Positions 37,761 through 49,747 of a stretch of DNA of 64,000 nucleotides are shown in pieces. How positions within the stretch are numbered: position 1 is the first letter of the stretch; each line of letters opens with the position of its first letter. The stretch spans positions 3,579,860 to 3,643,859 of the forward strand of contig MU271144.1 of assembly GCA_021432605.1 (NCBI GenBank), read 5' to 3'. The position numbers and the translations under genes were made by a program. The stretch comes from Coniochaeta sp. PMI_546 (taxonomy: Eukaryota; Ascomycota; Sordariomycetes; Coniochaetales; Coniochaetaceae). Under the pieces are notes generated by a model. The model saw nothing but the letters and a program-made list of their open reading frames with translations, was not told the origin of the DNA and made no database searches.

Positions 37761-38897
37761 ATGGCTGAATCGCGGCTTTTCAAGCCTCTGAAGATAGGCA
37801 ATGTGGAAGTGAAGCATCGGATAGGAATGGCTCCGCTTACACGCCAGCGAGCGACTGATGACCATGTGCCCACGCCCATGATGAAGGAGTACTACAGCCA
37901 GCGAGCCTCCGTACCTGGGACCATCATCATTTCCGAAGGCACTTTCATATCGGCTTCGAGCTGCGGTGGCTTCGCCAATGCCCCCGGCATTTGGAGGGAA
38001 GACCAGGTTGCTGCTTGGAGAACAATCACCGATGAAGTCCATCGCAGAGGTTGCTTCATATTCTGTCAGATATTTGCAACGGGCCGCGCTGCAAATGCTG
38101 CATGGGCGAAGGAGGAGGGATTCGGAATCGTTGGGCCTAGTGCCATTCCGATCGACGAACATGCACCGACACCGAGGGCTATGACTATCGCGGAGATCAA
38201 GAATACGATTCACGACTTTGCAATGGCGGCAAAGAATGCGATTGATGCCGGGTTTGACGGTGTCGAAGTCCACGGTGGAAACGGCTATCTGATCGATCAG
38301 TTTATCCAAGACGTCAGCAACAAGCGCAACGACGAGTACGGTGGAAGCGTGGAGAACAGGTCTCGCTTTGTCATAGATGTCCTCAACGCTGTTGTCAGCA
38401 CTATCGGCCCGGAGCGTGTTGGACTTCGTCTTAGCCCCTGGAGTCTCTACAATGGCATGCGAATGGAGAATCCAGTGCCGCAATTTGCCGATATTATTGA
38501 AAAGGCAAGCCGGTTGAGTTTGGCATACCTTCATTTGATCGAGTCGCGCGTGTCTGGTGCTGAGGACCATGAAGGGAGTGAGCGGCTTGATTTTGCATAT
38601 CAGCTTTGGAAGGGACCTCTCCTTGTCGCCGGAGGTTACAAGTCGGTTGCGAATGTGCAGAAACTCCTCGATGAGGACTACCCGGACAAGGATATCGTGG
38701 CCATACTTGGAAGATACTTCGTCTCAAACCCAGACCTGGTGTACAGGTTCAAAGAAGGGCTGGAGCTGACTGCTTACGATCGCTCCACCTTTTACACCAA
38801 CAAGTCTCCAGTGGGGTACATCGACTACCCATTCAGCCGCGAGTACTTGGCAAGCCGCACTATAGAGGATCACGGTGATCGGGGTGGCAGGTATTAG
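37761..38897 (+). CDS. NADH:flavin oxidoreductase, Old Yellow Enzyme family
   Basis: A single exon of 378 residues from the ATG at 37761; the frame is open upstream but without another supported ATG. It opens LFKPLKIGNVEVKHRIGMAPLTRQRATDD, the standard OYE beginning with the FMN-contacting PLTR. The substrate-binding His/Asn pair lies in VEVHGGNGYLIDQFIQD, followed by KRNDEYGGSVENRSRF. The barrel ends PLLVAGGYKS and ILGRYFVSNPDLVYR (phosphate-binding loop). The usual QLWHxGR segment reads QIFATGRAA here, so the conserved Trp/His are absent. OYEs reduce activated C=C bonds with FMN and NAD(P)H, and occur both in catabolism and in biosynthetic clusters. The 278-codon minus-strand ORF at 37734-38570 is an antisense shadow. 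Confidence 0.92.
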   Translation: MAESRLFKPLKIGNVEVKHRIGMAPLTRQRATDDHVPTPMMKEYYSQRASVPGTIIISEGTFISASSCGGFANAPGIWREDQVAAWRTITDEVHRRGCFIFCQIFATGRAANAAWAKEEGFGIVGPSAIPIDEHAPTPRAMTIAEIKNTIHDFAMAAKNAIDAGFDGVEVHGGNGYLIDQFIQDVSNKRNDEYGGSVENRSRFVIDVLNAVVSTIGPERVGLRLSPWSLYNGMRMENPVPQFADIIEKASRLSLAYLHLIESRVSGAEDHEGSERLDFAYQLWKGPLLVAGGYKSVANVQKLLDEDYPDKDIVAILGRYFVSNPDLVYRFKEGLELTAYDRSTFYTNKSPVGYIDYPFSREYLASRTIEDHGDRGGRY

Positions 38898-40240
38898 ACA
38901 GGATTAGCTGGCGTAAGGGAGGTAGGACAAACAAAAGCAGCATTATATAGACTATGATCTCAACACCGTCATGTCCTCTCCTGCTTTCATCGCGTTCCGT
39001 GTCCGTGTGCCATTGCTCGATTCCCCGCCCGTCTACAAGAATGCCAAGCGAGCCTAGCGGGGGAGAAGCTGAGTTATGCAACTGGCGATATGGATCTTTG
39101 GAACGTCAGAGCTTAGTTCTACTCATCGAATGTTTGTACCAAAGCTTGGTGTATTTTTTCGCCGTTTTGGACATCTCCGACCGGACTGAAGCGACAGGTC
39201 TACTTTCTTCTGCAAGGTTGGAACGTGTCCATCAACACAGACGTAATCCGTAATTATAGCTCGCCGCAGTCAAATGACTATTGGCTCTGTCTTATTCCGC
39301 TTTTGCGTCCGCTTCATTTGAATCCCTGCACTCCGTTCAAGTATTTGATTACGACTAGGGAAGCCACATCATACTTAACTAGCACCCGGATCCGAGTCAA
39401 ATCCTAGTCCTCTGGAAGGTGTCAAAATCGTATCGACGTGGCTGTTTTGCGCTCGAACGATTTTGCTGGGAGTTTACTTGCTACCTTGGGTTATTTCTCA
39501 CGACTTCTCCATAGGTCATAACTGTTTCGAGCGCGGCAAAACGGAAAAATAAGTACCGGCTCACAAGACGTGGCCCCATTTTCCAAATCCTCGCTCCCTT
39601 CAACTTTAAGCTCCTTCATGAACGGATCGTCGAGCTTGTTACGGCACATTGAGATGGTAGCTGCGAAGAAGAAACGCTTGATTCCGATCGATTCCATGCT
39701 TGAAAACTCCAGTTTCGCCCGCTCAACCATCGTGTGCCATTTTCTCACCTGCCGGCTTGCTGCCTGTGGCAATGCTGTACTATGAAACAGTTGTCGTACT
39801 CACAGCGTCGGCGCAACAGGAGGGGTCTGTGCACCATGGCTGTTTCGCTTCCTGCATAGATTCGTGGAAATGTTGTGTCAAGATTTCATATTACGGTCAT
39901 CCGCCACAAGCTTTGTGTATCTATTTGATTGGGTGGGCAAAGTGTAATTGAGATACAGAAGCTGCTCTCATACTGGAGAAACTTGTGGGACTGGTGCAGG
40001 AGAAGTGTAAGCTCAGCATAGCTGCATGACATGGGAAGCATGATCGAAGACCTGGAGATTCCTCATCATGAGGTTTATGGATTATCTTGACCTCCAAAGT
40101 TCCGTGAAGCAATTATAGAATGCAAGTGCTCTGTTACTGGAGAGCAGGTACTGCGGACCTATGTCCCCTACGCCGGTATACAGTAGAGCTGCCTGATGTT
40201 AAAGGTCTCCGCAGTAATCCTCATAAACACGGAGCCTAAT
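38898..40240. other. Intergenic, no gene supported
   Basis: 1.34 kb. A 93-codon minus ORF at 39491-39772 overlaps a plus ORF and shows no family motif. I leave it unannotated. Confidence 0.4.
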
Positions 40241-42467
40241 CTAGAACTTGACCCTCAAGAGGTACCGGAGTCGGACCTGAGAGACATCGTAGACAATGTA
40301 CTCGTTATAGAGCAAGTAAGCTCCCTCAACATTCGTTGGTCCGGCTGGAATCGACATATCGGGCTACACAGCTGTCAATCAGCGACCGCCGAAAACGAAG
40401 GAAACAGCAACTGAGGGGAAGAGTACTTACCATACGCACACCCTCTAGTGACGGATGTACACACCCAGCATCCTTCCACCCCTGCGGCCCTGTGCTCCCC
40501 TGACCCCATGTGCTCAACATGCCCTGCTTCTTCGCATTGTTACCCGCGTCGTAGTCCGCATTCGTCAGAGTTTGGATTGGGTCTCCCAACTCCGCCTCAC
40601 ACAAGAGGAGTAGTGCGTGTCCATTTGACGCGTACGCGGCACAATAGTTGGCCGACTTGGACGACATGTCGGCAAGGTAGATACCTTTACCAAACATGTA
40701 CCCGGAGACGGGCGCCTCCGGCGGAGCGATACGTAAGCCTTGACTGAGAATGCCTGCAAAGTTTGTGCATCGCGACCCGTGCCAGAGAAGTCTGCGATCT
40801 TGTGCGTCACCGAGTGCGTTCTTGAAGCGTTGCATTTCTCCCTGGCGTTCGATCCGAAAGATGTTTTCGACTTGGTAGTTCGTACCGTGAGTGGCACCCA
40901 CACTCCCGCAAAGATAGCTCTTCAGCTCCATAAACTCGTTTGAAGTCGGTGCGAGCGGTGTCATCTCCTCCAACCCAAGACCCTGAAATTGTCGATCAAG
41001 TGGATGAATATCATCCTCGTCCTTGTTGACCTTCAAGATCTGAGCAGCATCCTTCATATCTGCCAAACTCTCGAGAAGTTCTATCTCCCGCTTGAGGATG
41101 GCGTTGCTGTTGATGATGGGTGGCCGATTGCGGCCGAAGGCATGGGGGATGAGCGAATAGTAGAGATTGGAGAGATGCTCATTGGCCGCGCCCAAATGCA
41201 TGCCGTATCGGGTCATCGCTAATGTTGGATCATCCATCACCTCAGAGAGGTCTTTCAATGCTTGATAACCACGACTGATGGTGTTCTTGCTGAGCTTGCC
41301 GAGAGGCAGCTTATTTGCGTCGTAATTCATCTCCTTCATAGCTTCGTTGAAGAAGTCTTGGTTGAAGATGAGCTTCATCAAGTCTTGTGTAGCACGCTCC
41401 AGCTTTGATGGTGGAGGCTCCGAGCTTCGGCCGGGTGCCTTTTCGGTTTCGGTCCTGGTGTCGGTCTCTGGTTCATCTTCGTCGCTGGACTCCTCATAAC
41501 TGCGTTCGAGGTAGGTATACTTGCCCGGCTTCGGGTCGCTCATGCGATCCTCCCATTTCAACCCGGACTTGTCTCTGAACTTCTTCTCAAACTGCTTGAT
41601 TGCATCGGCAAGGCCCCCTTGGCCTAGCGTCGCTGTCTGACCGAAGTCGCCTACTCTGCCCCATCGGGTCCATGTGAAGGCAGCGCCTGTGGAAGGCTGA
41701 TGCAGAACCTGTGATAGTGTTAGCCACAGCGGAGATGCGCATCACGGGGAGTGGGAGCGTACTTGGATTCGATAGAATTTATTGTTGTTGTTGCTCGAAT
41801 TTGCCTGGTTCAGCGATGCGTCATATATCGTGCCATCCGGGCTAACGTAGACTTGGTGGGTTGGAGAATTTACCCCCTCGTCCTGCGGAATTTTGACACT
41901 CTTGGCTTGAGAGGGGTCTTGCGCCGTCGTATCAGGCACAGCCTTTGGCTTGGCAGGGGTAGCGGGTGCAGGCTCAATTTTCTGCTTCTTGGCAGGTGCT
42001 TTTGAGAGCGTGTCGAGTGAAGCACTGCGCTTGGGCTGGCCGTTGGTCTGTTGCGTTCCCGTGGAGGATCCTCCGTTGACGTTGACTTTCGTGGTTGTCT
42101 TGGGCACAACATTTGTCGGGTTGGGTGCAACGAGATGATCATCCTCTGGTGCCTTGGCATTATCGTCTGCCGAAGTCTGAATCCATGATAAACTGACAAT
42201 CCGGACATTTGGGTTGCTCAGCGCAGCCTTGACTTTAGCAGTTTGCTTCTGGAGTTCTGAGGACGTCGCCACCAAATGGGTGCAGTCCTGAGTGACCGAC
42301 CTGACAAAGGTAGCACCAAGCTCGGCGATGAGCTCCGCAATCGCCGCCTGGGATGCGCCGGGAAATGTCCCACTGACCGCAATCGTGCAGCCCGTTAGAG
42401 GCGGTGCCTGAGCCGGAGCCGCAGCCGCAGCCGTAGCCATGGCCGTCGCCCGCCGTTTGGGCGCCAT
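40241..42467 (-). CDS. prpA: Poly(ADP-ribose) polymerase, BRCT-WGR-catalytic architecture
   Basis: Three exons (42467-41763, 41708-40431, 40363-40241) encode 701 residues. The N-terminal BRCT domain is at about residues 22-95 (GCTIAVSGTFPGASQAAIAELI, ending RIVSLSWIQTS). A Lys/Pro/Ala-rich linker (PAKKQKIEPAPATP) follows. The WGR domain, about 200-300, is completed across intron 1 (FYRIQ-VLHQP then TRWGRVGDFGQ). Next is the helical regulatory domain, then the ADP-ribosyltransferase domain with His near 545 (LLWHGSRCTNF), Tyr in FGKGIYLADMSSKSANY and catalytic Glu near 682 in LLYNEYIVYD, which lies in the short last exon. There are no zinc fingers. This is the single PARP type known in filamentous fungi (PrpA in Aspergillus), nuclear, in the DNA-damage response. 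The gene symbol follows that ortholog. Confidence 0.94.
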
Positions 42468-43235
42468 TTCTCGGCAAAGACTTGATGATGGCCGAACACG
42501 GGACTCAAAATACTGACAGAGACGAAAATCTGAAGAATTGGGTATTGTACCTCCGTTTTCATTGAAGAAAAGATGTCGGATGAAATAACAAAAATAATCG
42601 TGACGCGAGGATGCCCGTGCTGCATGTAGTGTAGGCTGCAGTGTGGCCTAAGCTCAAATCGCGTATTTTATCGAAAGCAAGGGCCAAGTTACCGTACTCA
42701 CCTCCTCGCGCCAAGTACCCGTAGGCTGCAGCCGCACTGCTTTGGCCTGGTAGCGCCTGCCGCTGGCATCGCGAAATTACAACCACGGTGAGTCATATAA
42801 TGTAGAAGATCCATTCACAGGCACATTGGCGACAAGTGTAACCTACCTTACCTTAACTTACCAGTTACTACCTTACCTTCCTCACAGGTAGAAGCCTGCC
42901 AGCGGATACCGAGCGTGCAACGGCCATTCAGAATTTCAGACGTTCTCCATTTGCCCCACTACTGCACTGCCTAAGGGGACCTTGAGCAAAACGAGCTCTC
43001 ACTTCACCACGATCGGTATCGCCTCTCCGTGCACCAACAGCCATTTGAAATACATTGATGGGCATATGGCTGTGTCTTCCGCACTTCCTTTTTGACCAGA
43101 CACGACACAATCTCCGCATCTTCAATATTGTTTGCGTTGTGCACCGTATCCTGCAACTGGGTCATCAGCTTCGTCCTCACGTGGATCCCTCCTGCACAGC
43201 GAAGTATCGCGACGCACAAACCTCCCTCCGTCCTG
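42468..43235. promoter_or_regulatory. Divergent promoter between PARP and F-box genes
   Basis: 768 bp between two start codons on opposite strands. It contains a pyrimidine-rich run of TACCTTA-type repeats around 42841-42887. Shared regulation is possible but not shown. Confidence 0.35.
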
Positions 43236-44953
43236 ATGGATGTAAGCGGGAGTCAGACTCTTAAGAGAACGTTTGAGGAATCTGGACTGGGCGACGACCC
43301 AGTCGAGAACACAAGCATAACTTCTGGCAAGACGGGATACAAACTGGTCCAGCTCACGCAAAATGTCAGGCCCGACGGTCCAGGCGTCTCGCTCGACTCC
43401 CTTCCTACCGAGATTCTCAGCCACATAGCATCAAAACTCTCCACCTCCGACCTCCTTTCTCTCCGCCTGACAAGCCGGACCATAGAGGTGCAGCTGTTCA
43501 ATGACTTCGCGGCATACTACTTCGCCAAGAAGCAGTTCATGCTCACTACCGAAAGCCTGCAATGCTTGCTCGATATCTCCCTTCATCCCAAACTGTCTAC
43601 GGTGCTTGAACATGTGATCATTAGCTTAGACAGATTCGCGTTGGATCTGGCTTTGAGCAACTTTCGCACCGGCGACACCGCCATCACACTCGCTCGTTCT
43701 ACGAAGTATCGTCAAGGCGCATATGACCAAGCTATTCTTCTCGCGACAGGCCAGGATCGCGAAATACTCACTCAAGCCTTCAGGAACCTTCGTAATCTCA
43801 AGACAGTGGGATTGCGGGACTACAATAGCGGCAAGAGGTGGCGTGATGGCGAGAGCGCAGAATGGAGGGCTTACGGCGCGACTACGGTGTTGAGAGAGAC
43901 GGGAATGAACTTGCTTGAATCCGATGCACGTTTCGTCCCTCAGCACTATTCCGTAAATTATGCCGGGGCAGGAACAGCCAATGCCTTTGCTGCAAGGGCC
44001 TTCGCCGTGATCTTACAGTCTCTTGGCAGCTCGGGCGCTACTCCATCCTCTGTCGAGATTCTGCTGAGGGATAAGCAGCACGGATTGCCAGACTACGCCT
44101 TCAACGTTACAAAATCTCTGGAGCCAGTGGTGGCACGGCTCCTGGAGGGGCTGAAGGTGCTCCTGCTCGGCGTCGATTTGAACCGATATACTGTGTTCAG
44201 CGGTGCGACCATTGGCGACATGGAGCCCGAGGCGCCAGACTTTGCACTGCAGCACTTCCTATCGTTCGTTCCAAATGTCACCCATCTTAGGTTGAACTTC
44301 CAGAACCATGACCCGACTGGGAATGTGGCTTGGGTTTTGAAACGATTTGCTAGTGCCGATACTCACATGCAAACACAGCTTTTGCCAAATCTGGCGCAAT
44401 TGGAATTTGGGATGATGCTAAACGCAGAGCCTAGCCAGCTAACCCGCGTGGTTGGTAGGTGGGGCAATACGCTGACGGGGGTGACCTTTTGGAAGGTATC
44501 GATCAAGGACTCTGATGATCAGGAGTCTGCATTGCGACTGGACAGCCAAGCGAAGCCGAATCGGTGGGCCGAGCTGCTCTCTCGGCTGCCAGATGTGGCT
44601 CCAAAGTTGCGACGGATCACGGTTGGCTGCGTGGCACAGTATTGCAGGCAACGGGTACAGCATGTCACTCTCAATGTTGGCTCAGAGAAGGAGCATAGCC
44701 GCCCTGCGCTGTGGAGGGAGTATAGACGGGAGGAGATGGTCGATCTAAAGAAGTTCAGAAGGCTGCTGGATGAGGAATTACAGGTGTCGTGGAGGGACTT
44801 CAGTAGCGGTCACAGTGTGCAAGGAGGTTAGTGCCGACTCCAGATTACTCGTTTGAGATGATAAATGGCTAATTGTACTTTGGAACAGATTTGGAAGATG
44901 ACAACACTGACTTAGAGCAAAGTGACGACGGCAGTGAAGAGGAGCAAGAGTGA
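43236..44953 (+). CDS. F-box protein
   Basis: Two exons (43236-44826, 44889-44953) encode 551 residues. The frame is open upstream to 43092, but the first real ATG with a sensible context is 43236. The F-box, about residues 53-95, reads SLDSLPTEILSHIASKLSTSDLLSLRLTSRTI. The remainder is a long domain without clear LRR or WD repeats. It contains leucine-rich segments (LPNLAQLEFGMML, VTHLRLNFQNHDP) of the sort seen in many fungal F-box proteins of unknown target. The small last exon adds a very acidic tail (DLEDDNTDLEQSDDGSEEEQE). F-box proteins link substrates to SCF ubiquitin ligases through Skp1. The substrate cannot be inferred. Confidence 0.82.
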
Positions 44954-47900
44954 TGTGGAGGTGAATCTGAGGCATTCTGTCGGTACGAAACAGTCCAGTC
45001 CTATCTCTTAGCTATGAGAAGACTGTTACCTCCGTCACATTTTGATAACTCGGAGAATATATTGCCTCGCGTCGGTAGTATCTCTGGAAGCTGGTCACAG
45101 TTGTCAGAAAGCTCTCTTTCACCTCTGTAATAAGACCTTTAACACCCAACAAAAGAGACAAGGATCGTGATCGAGACCTAGGTGTTTCATATGCCACAGA
45201 TGCGTCCAGATAACCCTAGAAGGCCTTTTTACACAGCTCGCGGCGATGGACTCCGACGCCAGTTTCCCACCTCCAGCGGGGAAGTGCCGCATCTCCTCGC
45301 CGTCGAGTGGGACGAGTGCAATCGGGAACACGAGCGATACTAGTAGACTCAGATAACTGAGGCATCATTTTTCCTGCTTCTTGCGATCACCTTGAAAGAG
45401 ATCCTGCGTCCGTCACGACTAATCTCGCATATGCATATTCCCTTCTCGGCGTTACAACATAACAACGATGTTACTATTATCTCCAAATCCATGGTAGAGA
45501 TAAAGCTTCATCACGCACACAGTTCGACTGCTATATTCTATACGCCGACAGACTATGCTCCGCTTAGCCTACAACCGTAAGGTCAACAAAGGGTAAAGAT
45601 AATAACAACACTAATAATTATCCGGCACCGCTCTAAGTAAGGAACTCCTTAACATCTTACCGGACTAACGCTATGTCAATGATGCCACGCTAAAGCTGAA
45701 GCCGGCATTTGCCACGAAAACTTCCGGACTGTCCAAATCGGAAAATACACAGAGAAAATACACGGACACCTCATTGCCGCGAAGGTAAAGAAAGTCATGT
45801 TGTCACATAGCGTCGACACGATTAATTACTTCGAACATCTGAACAGGTCGCGGTGTACAGCGACTGAATCAGGTATATCACATCCATCGGCTTGTCTCCA
45901 ACGGTCAAGGATAGACGCGGGATTATTCGCACACCATAAAATTATGGGTGAATATGACATTCGCTGGCAACGGTTCAACGGTTGACGGCACTGCGATGAC
46001 TTGCCTCCACTGCTTGCCATTATGACAGCGTTTGCCATGCGATACTAGCATTCTCTTCCAACGGTAAGTAGTGTCATTCGAAAACTTGGGACATCCTAAG
46101 GGATATACTTCCGTAATCAGGTGTCCAGGACTATTCCCGGCCTTGATGACGTGATATTGACTATGCTCCAGATCTCGCAAGTCCTCATAGCACGTGTTGA
46201 GCTCATCATTACGTTTCCGCGCCCTACCGTGCTTATGCGGTGTTGTAGTTGGCGCATGACTGTTCGCTTATTGTACTCAGAGAGTCAAAGTAGGAGGGTT
46301 AGCAAGTTCCTCCGGCCACAGGTTTCAAGGCTTAGCCCCGCCCATGGAGTTGACCTCTATAGCTTAAGCCCGAAGTTGACAGAGGACGATGTTACAAGCC
46401 TTGTGACACCATGTTGGATGTAACAATCCTGTGCTGTAGAATACTCTCGCCTATACATACTGGCTTTGACGGGAATGTGTGTAATACTATAATACTAGCC
46501 TAGTAACCGAGCAGCTTTGACGGACACTTTGACTTTGGGGCTCAATGTTTCTGCGGAAGCCGCTTGCGAGAACATGCTCGCTGCGCTCTTCCGCGGTGTC
46601 GTTCAGGGCCAGGGTCTTGTCGATGTCAAGGACACGTCAGTCACCAAGTCAGTATCAAGACGTGCGACATGGGAGTGCTTCCCTCAGTAAAAACCGGCAG
46701 TTCTGGATACTAAAGACCTAACAATATAGTTCTATTTCATCACATACTTTCCGTTTGACCGTTGTGTTCAGCCTAGCGATGATTCATTGGTTGGGTCATT
46801 TCTTACCAGAGGTATGACTAACGGGATAAACCTGGGCGCAATATCGTGATCATGGCTAGGTCTTGTCCAACGCTCCTCTCATTCTCTCTGAGGATGATAA
46901 GCAACAATATGTTGGGTGAAGTAATACCTTATGCTTTACGTGCTGCGAAGTCCGTTATTCTCGACGTGAGGATGTTCTACACATAGACAGTGAGACCTGA
47001 GAATAGCTCAGCTGAGATCCTGAGCTCCAGGGACGACAGTTCCACAAATTCGAAAGAGTCATCGAATGGACACTAACAAAATCTTAAGTTTAATACACAG
47101 AATCATATCTGTCTCTAAGTTCTGGACCGATCCAGAATTCACGCATCATCCGCTCCCATGCCAACAGGATCAGCACCCACTAACAGGATGCAGGGCCCTG
47201 CACTCTGCTCATGATCCCAAGGTCTCACACTCGTGAAGCGAGAACCCACGTTGCTTCATACGGTACTCAGCTGCAGCAGTTGTGACACAAACTACAAGGG
47301 ATTTATCGCGACGTCAAGAAATAAGGTCAAAAAAGTCAAATCGACAGTGTCTTGCGGCTGCTTAAATGAGCGTCCTAGATGCTTCCTAATGACTAAATTC
47401 AACCCGACTCACCCAGAAGTGGTTTGGTAGGGCCTTATATGCGTCCGGTACATTCACATCTCCAGCTGGATGAAGAGCGAAGTGAGCAAGTCAAAGACAA
47501 CCGTCACATCAATGAACCCGTGGCGGCAACTTTGTGTTCGAAGCAGGATCTGGCGTAACAATGGAAGGTATTTGTCTCGCGCCGCGAGGAAATCTCCGAA
47601 GGACCCCAATAGGGACTTCTCCTCTAGAGGAGCAAGGGAGGATCGCGGTGCAAGTTCTCGAATGAAAGCCTCGGCTTTCCCCCGCTCCTTGAAGTAGCGA
47701 ACTTGCCTCGGCACCGTGAGAAGGATCGATCCCCATAGTATTCCCCCGCACATACCGAACAGCGCGTACAATTGAAATGTTGAAGTGGATACAGCGCGGG
47801 CACTTGCCAAGAACAGGCTACTTGTCCGTTTCAGCGGAACCAATGCTTAATCAAGTTTGCCAGCACTGATTGGCGCGGACAACTTGCTTGGCAAAGCTTG

Positions 47901-48401
47901 TCACAGCTTCACGGCTGACCACCTGTCTTATAATACAGGTTGATATGTTCTCCAACGTGAGAATATCACTCCAAAACTACATTTTTTTTTTGGACGTTCT
48001 ATCTGGTGTGATACATATATTGTTACATGGTTTTTACTGAGATCATCTGATGTACAATGTTGTGAACGTATTATCTGGGGACCTGGGAGGGTCGGAATAG
48101 TGCCCTCTCACTTTCACCCCTTTCAGCTTAGGGAAGTCCCATTTCCCCATGGGGTCCCCAGTGCACCCACGGAGTTTAGACTCCACTCCACTGAGACGAC
48201 GTCACCATAGTGTCTCGATTAATCTCCCAAGCTTCCCATAAATAGCTGCTTGAAACCCGGTCGGTTGCTGTTATTCTTTGAATCTGTCGATCACTCTTCT
48301 TTTCTAAAGCCTGAGCCCCGGACGCTAGTACCACAAAGCCCGAGCTTCCACGTTGCTTCTGTCATTCACTCTGGATACTCGATTGGCCGAACACGAAAAT
48401 C
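44954..48401. other. 3.4-kb region without a supported gene
   Basis: Only short ORFs. The longest (minus, 47454-47843, about 129 codons) starts at a TTG and reads a possible membrane segment (LYALFGMCGGILWGSILLTV), but has no family motif. It may be a gene relic. A CATAAATAG TATA-like sequence is near 48237, before the channel gene. Confidence 0.4.
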
Positions 48402-49747
48402 ATGTCGAAGAGCCATGTCGAACATGCGGGGAGCAACGGCGGCCAAGATATGCGGCGGCTTCACACTCATGACATGGAGATTGGTGTCACGGAAGCAGTT
48501 CAACGACACGCCCAGCGCCACGTCGTTCATCCCAAGCCTGTTTCTCAACGGAAGCTCGATTTTGAGCACGCAAGGCCCAGATGGATGAGAGAGATGGCAG
48601 CTGAAGCACTCGGTGTTTTTTTCTATGTGTAAGTTATGAGTACAGGGTATATGGATATAGCTGACCACTCCCATAGCTACCCAGGTATAGCCTCGCAGGC
48701 ATCCTTCTTTCTCAATGGAACACAACCAGTGAGTTCGCCGAGCCTTATTTGTTAGCTACGTTCATTATGAGCCAACTCACTAACGTTGATATATTATAGA
48801 TATTTGGGTCCTTGTTCCAGATCGGTTGGGCATACGCCATTGGAATTGCTTTCGCTATCATAACCTGTGGCGCAACATCAGGTGGTCATTTTAACCCTGC
48901 AGTTACGATCTGTTTGGCCATCTGGCAAGGGTTCCCTTGGAAAAAAGTCCCATACTATATCTTCGCTCAGGTCCTCGGTTCTTTCCTGGCTGGCCTTATT
49001 GTTGTTGGGCAGTACCATCCACAGATGATGTCACTTGCAGCAGGTTTTAGAGCACTTGGTGCAAGTCCAAACTCTTTGGGTGGTCCTGGCTCAATCCTCT
49101 GTTCATTTCCCGGCGCAGCTCAGACCAACTATGGCTATCTCTTTTTCATCGAGTTCTTCGTCTGCTCGTTTCTTGTAAGTGATCCGTTACACAGGCCAAC
49201 GCAATATTCTAACAGACTAGGGCATCATCATCTGGTCAGTTCTTGACCCTGCGAACCCCTTTATTTCGCCAACATCGGCACCTTGGGCTATTGGTCTTGC
49301 ATACGCCAGTATGATATGGGGGTTTGCAAGTGCGACAAGTAAGTACTACTATAGCTTCCCTCACAGACAAGGGGCGATCTAATGTTGAGTCTAGTTTCAA
49401 CGAATCTTGCTCGTGATCTTGGGACCCGTATGGTTGCTGCAATCTTCTTTGGAGGAGATGCATTCAACCGTTACGCCCCTATAGTAAGTTCTTGATTTTA
49501 TCTACTCCTAATGGTCCAATACTTATGAGAAAACCCTTAGGCATTGCTTGTGAATATACCAGCGACAATCTTCGCAACCGCTGTCTACGAGGTCTTTCTA
49601 CGCGATAGCTTCGCGATCATCGGCCAAGGGCATAATACACATGTAGATGGTGATGAAGGCCTTGTCCGTCACTTGACAAAGACGGGCACGATCGAACAGG
49701 GAGCAAGTAACACGATCAGAGGCCATAATGCTGACGACTATGCTTAA
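48402..49747 (+). CDS. Aquaporin/aquaglyceroporin (MIP) family channel with NPA and NLA boxes
   Basis: Six exons (48402-48628, 48677-48728, 48800-49174, 49221-49338, 49395-49483, 49541-49747) encode 355 residues. A hydrophilic 60-residue N-terminus is followed by six membrane helices. The first pore box is canonical: SGGHFNPAVTICLA. The second, created by splicing exon 4 to 5, is STNLARDLGTR, so Pro of NPA is Leu; the following Ala-Arg-Asp is kept. Other MIP landmarks are the Glu in MREMAAEALGVFF (helix 1) and FFIEFFVCSFL (helix 4). The hydrophilic C-terminus is short (HLTKTGTIEQGASNTIRG). It would pass water, glycerol or another small solute. All introns (46-71 bp) keep frame. The NLA variant occurs in some fungal MIPs. 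Confidence 0.88.

Noticed and set aside
37734-38570. 278-codon minus-strand ORF
   Set aside because: Antisense to the Old Yellow Enzyme, no recognisable domain, and would overlap its start.
39491-39785. Overlapping small ORFs on both strands
   Set aside because: No motif, no splice partner, and each is the shadow of the other.
43092-43235. 48-codon N-terminal extension of the F-box protein
   Set aside because: The apparent start is a TTG; the first ATG in frame is 43236.
47454-47843. 129-codon minus-strand ORF with a possible membrane segment
   Set aside because: Starts at TTG, no family motif and no clear exons around it; perhaps a relic, but not supportable as a gene.
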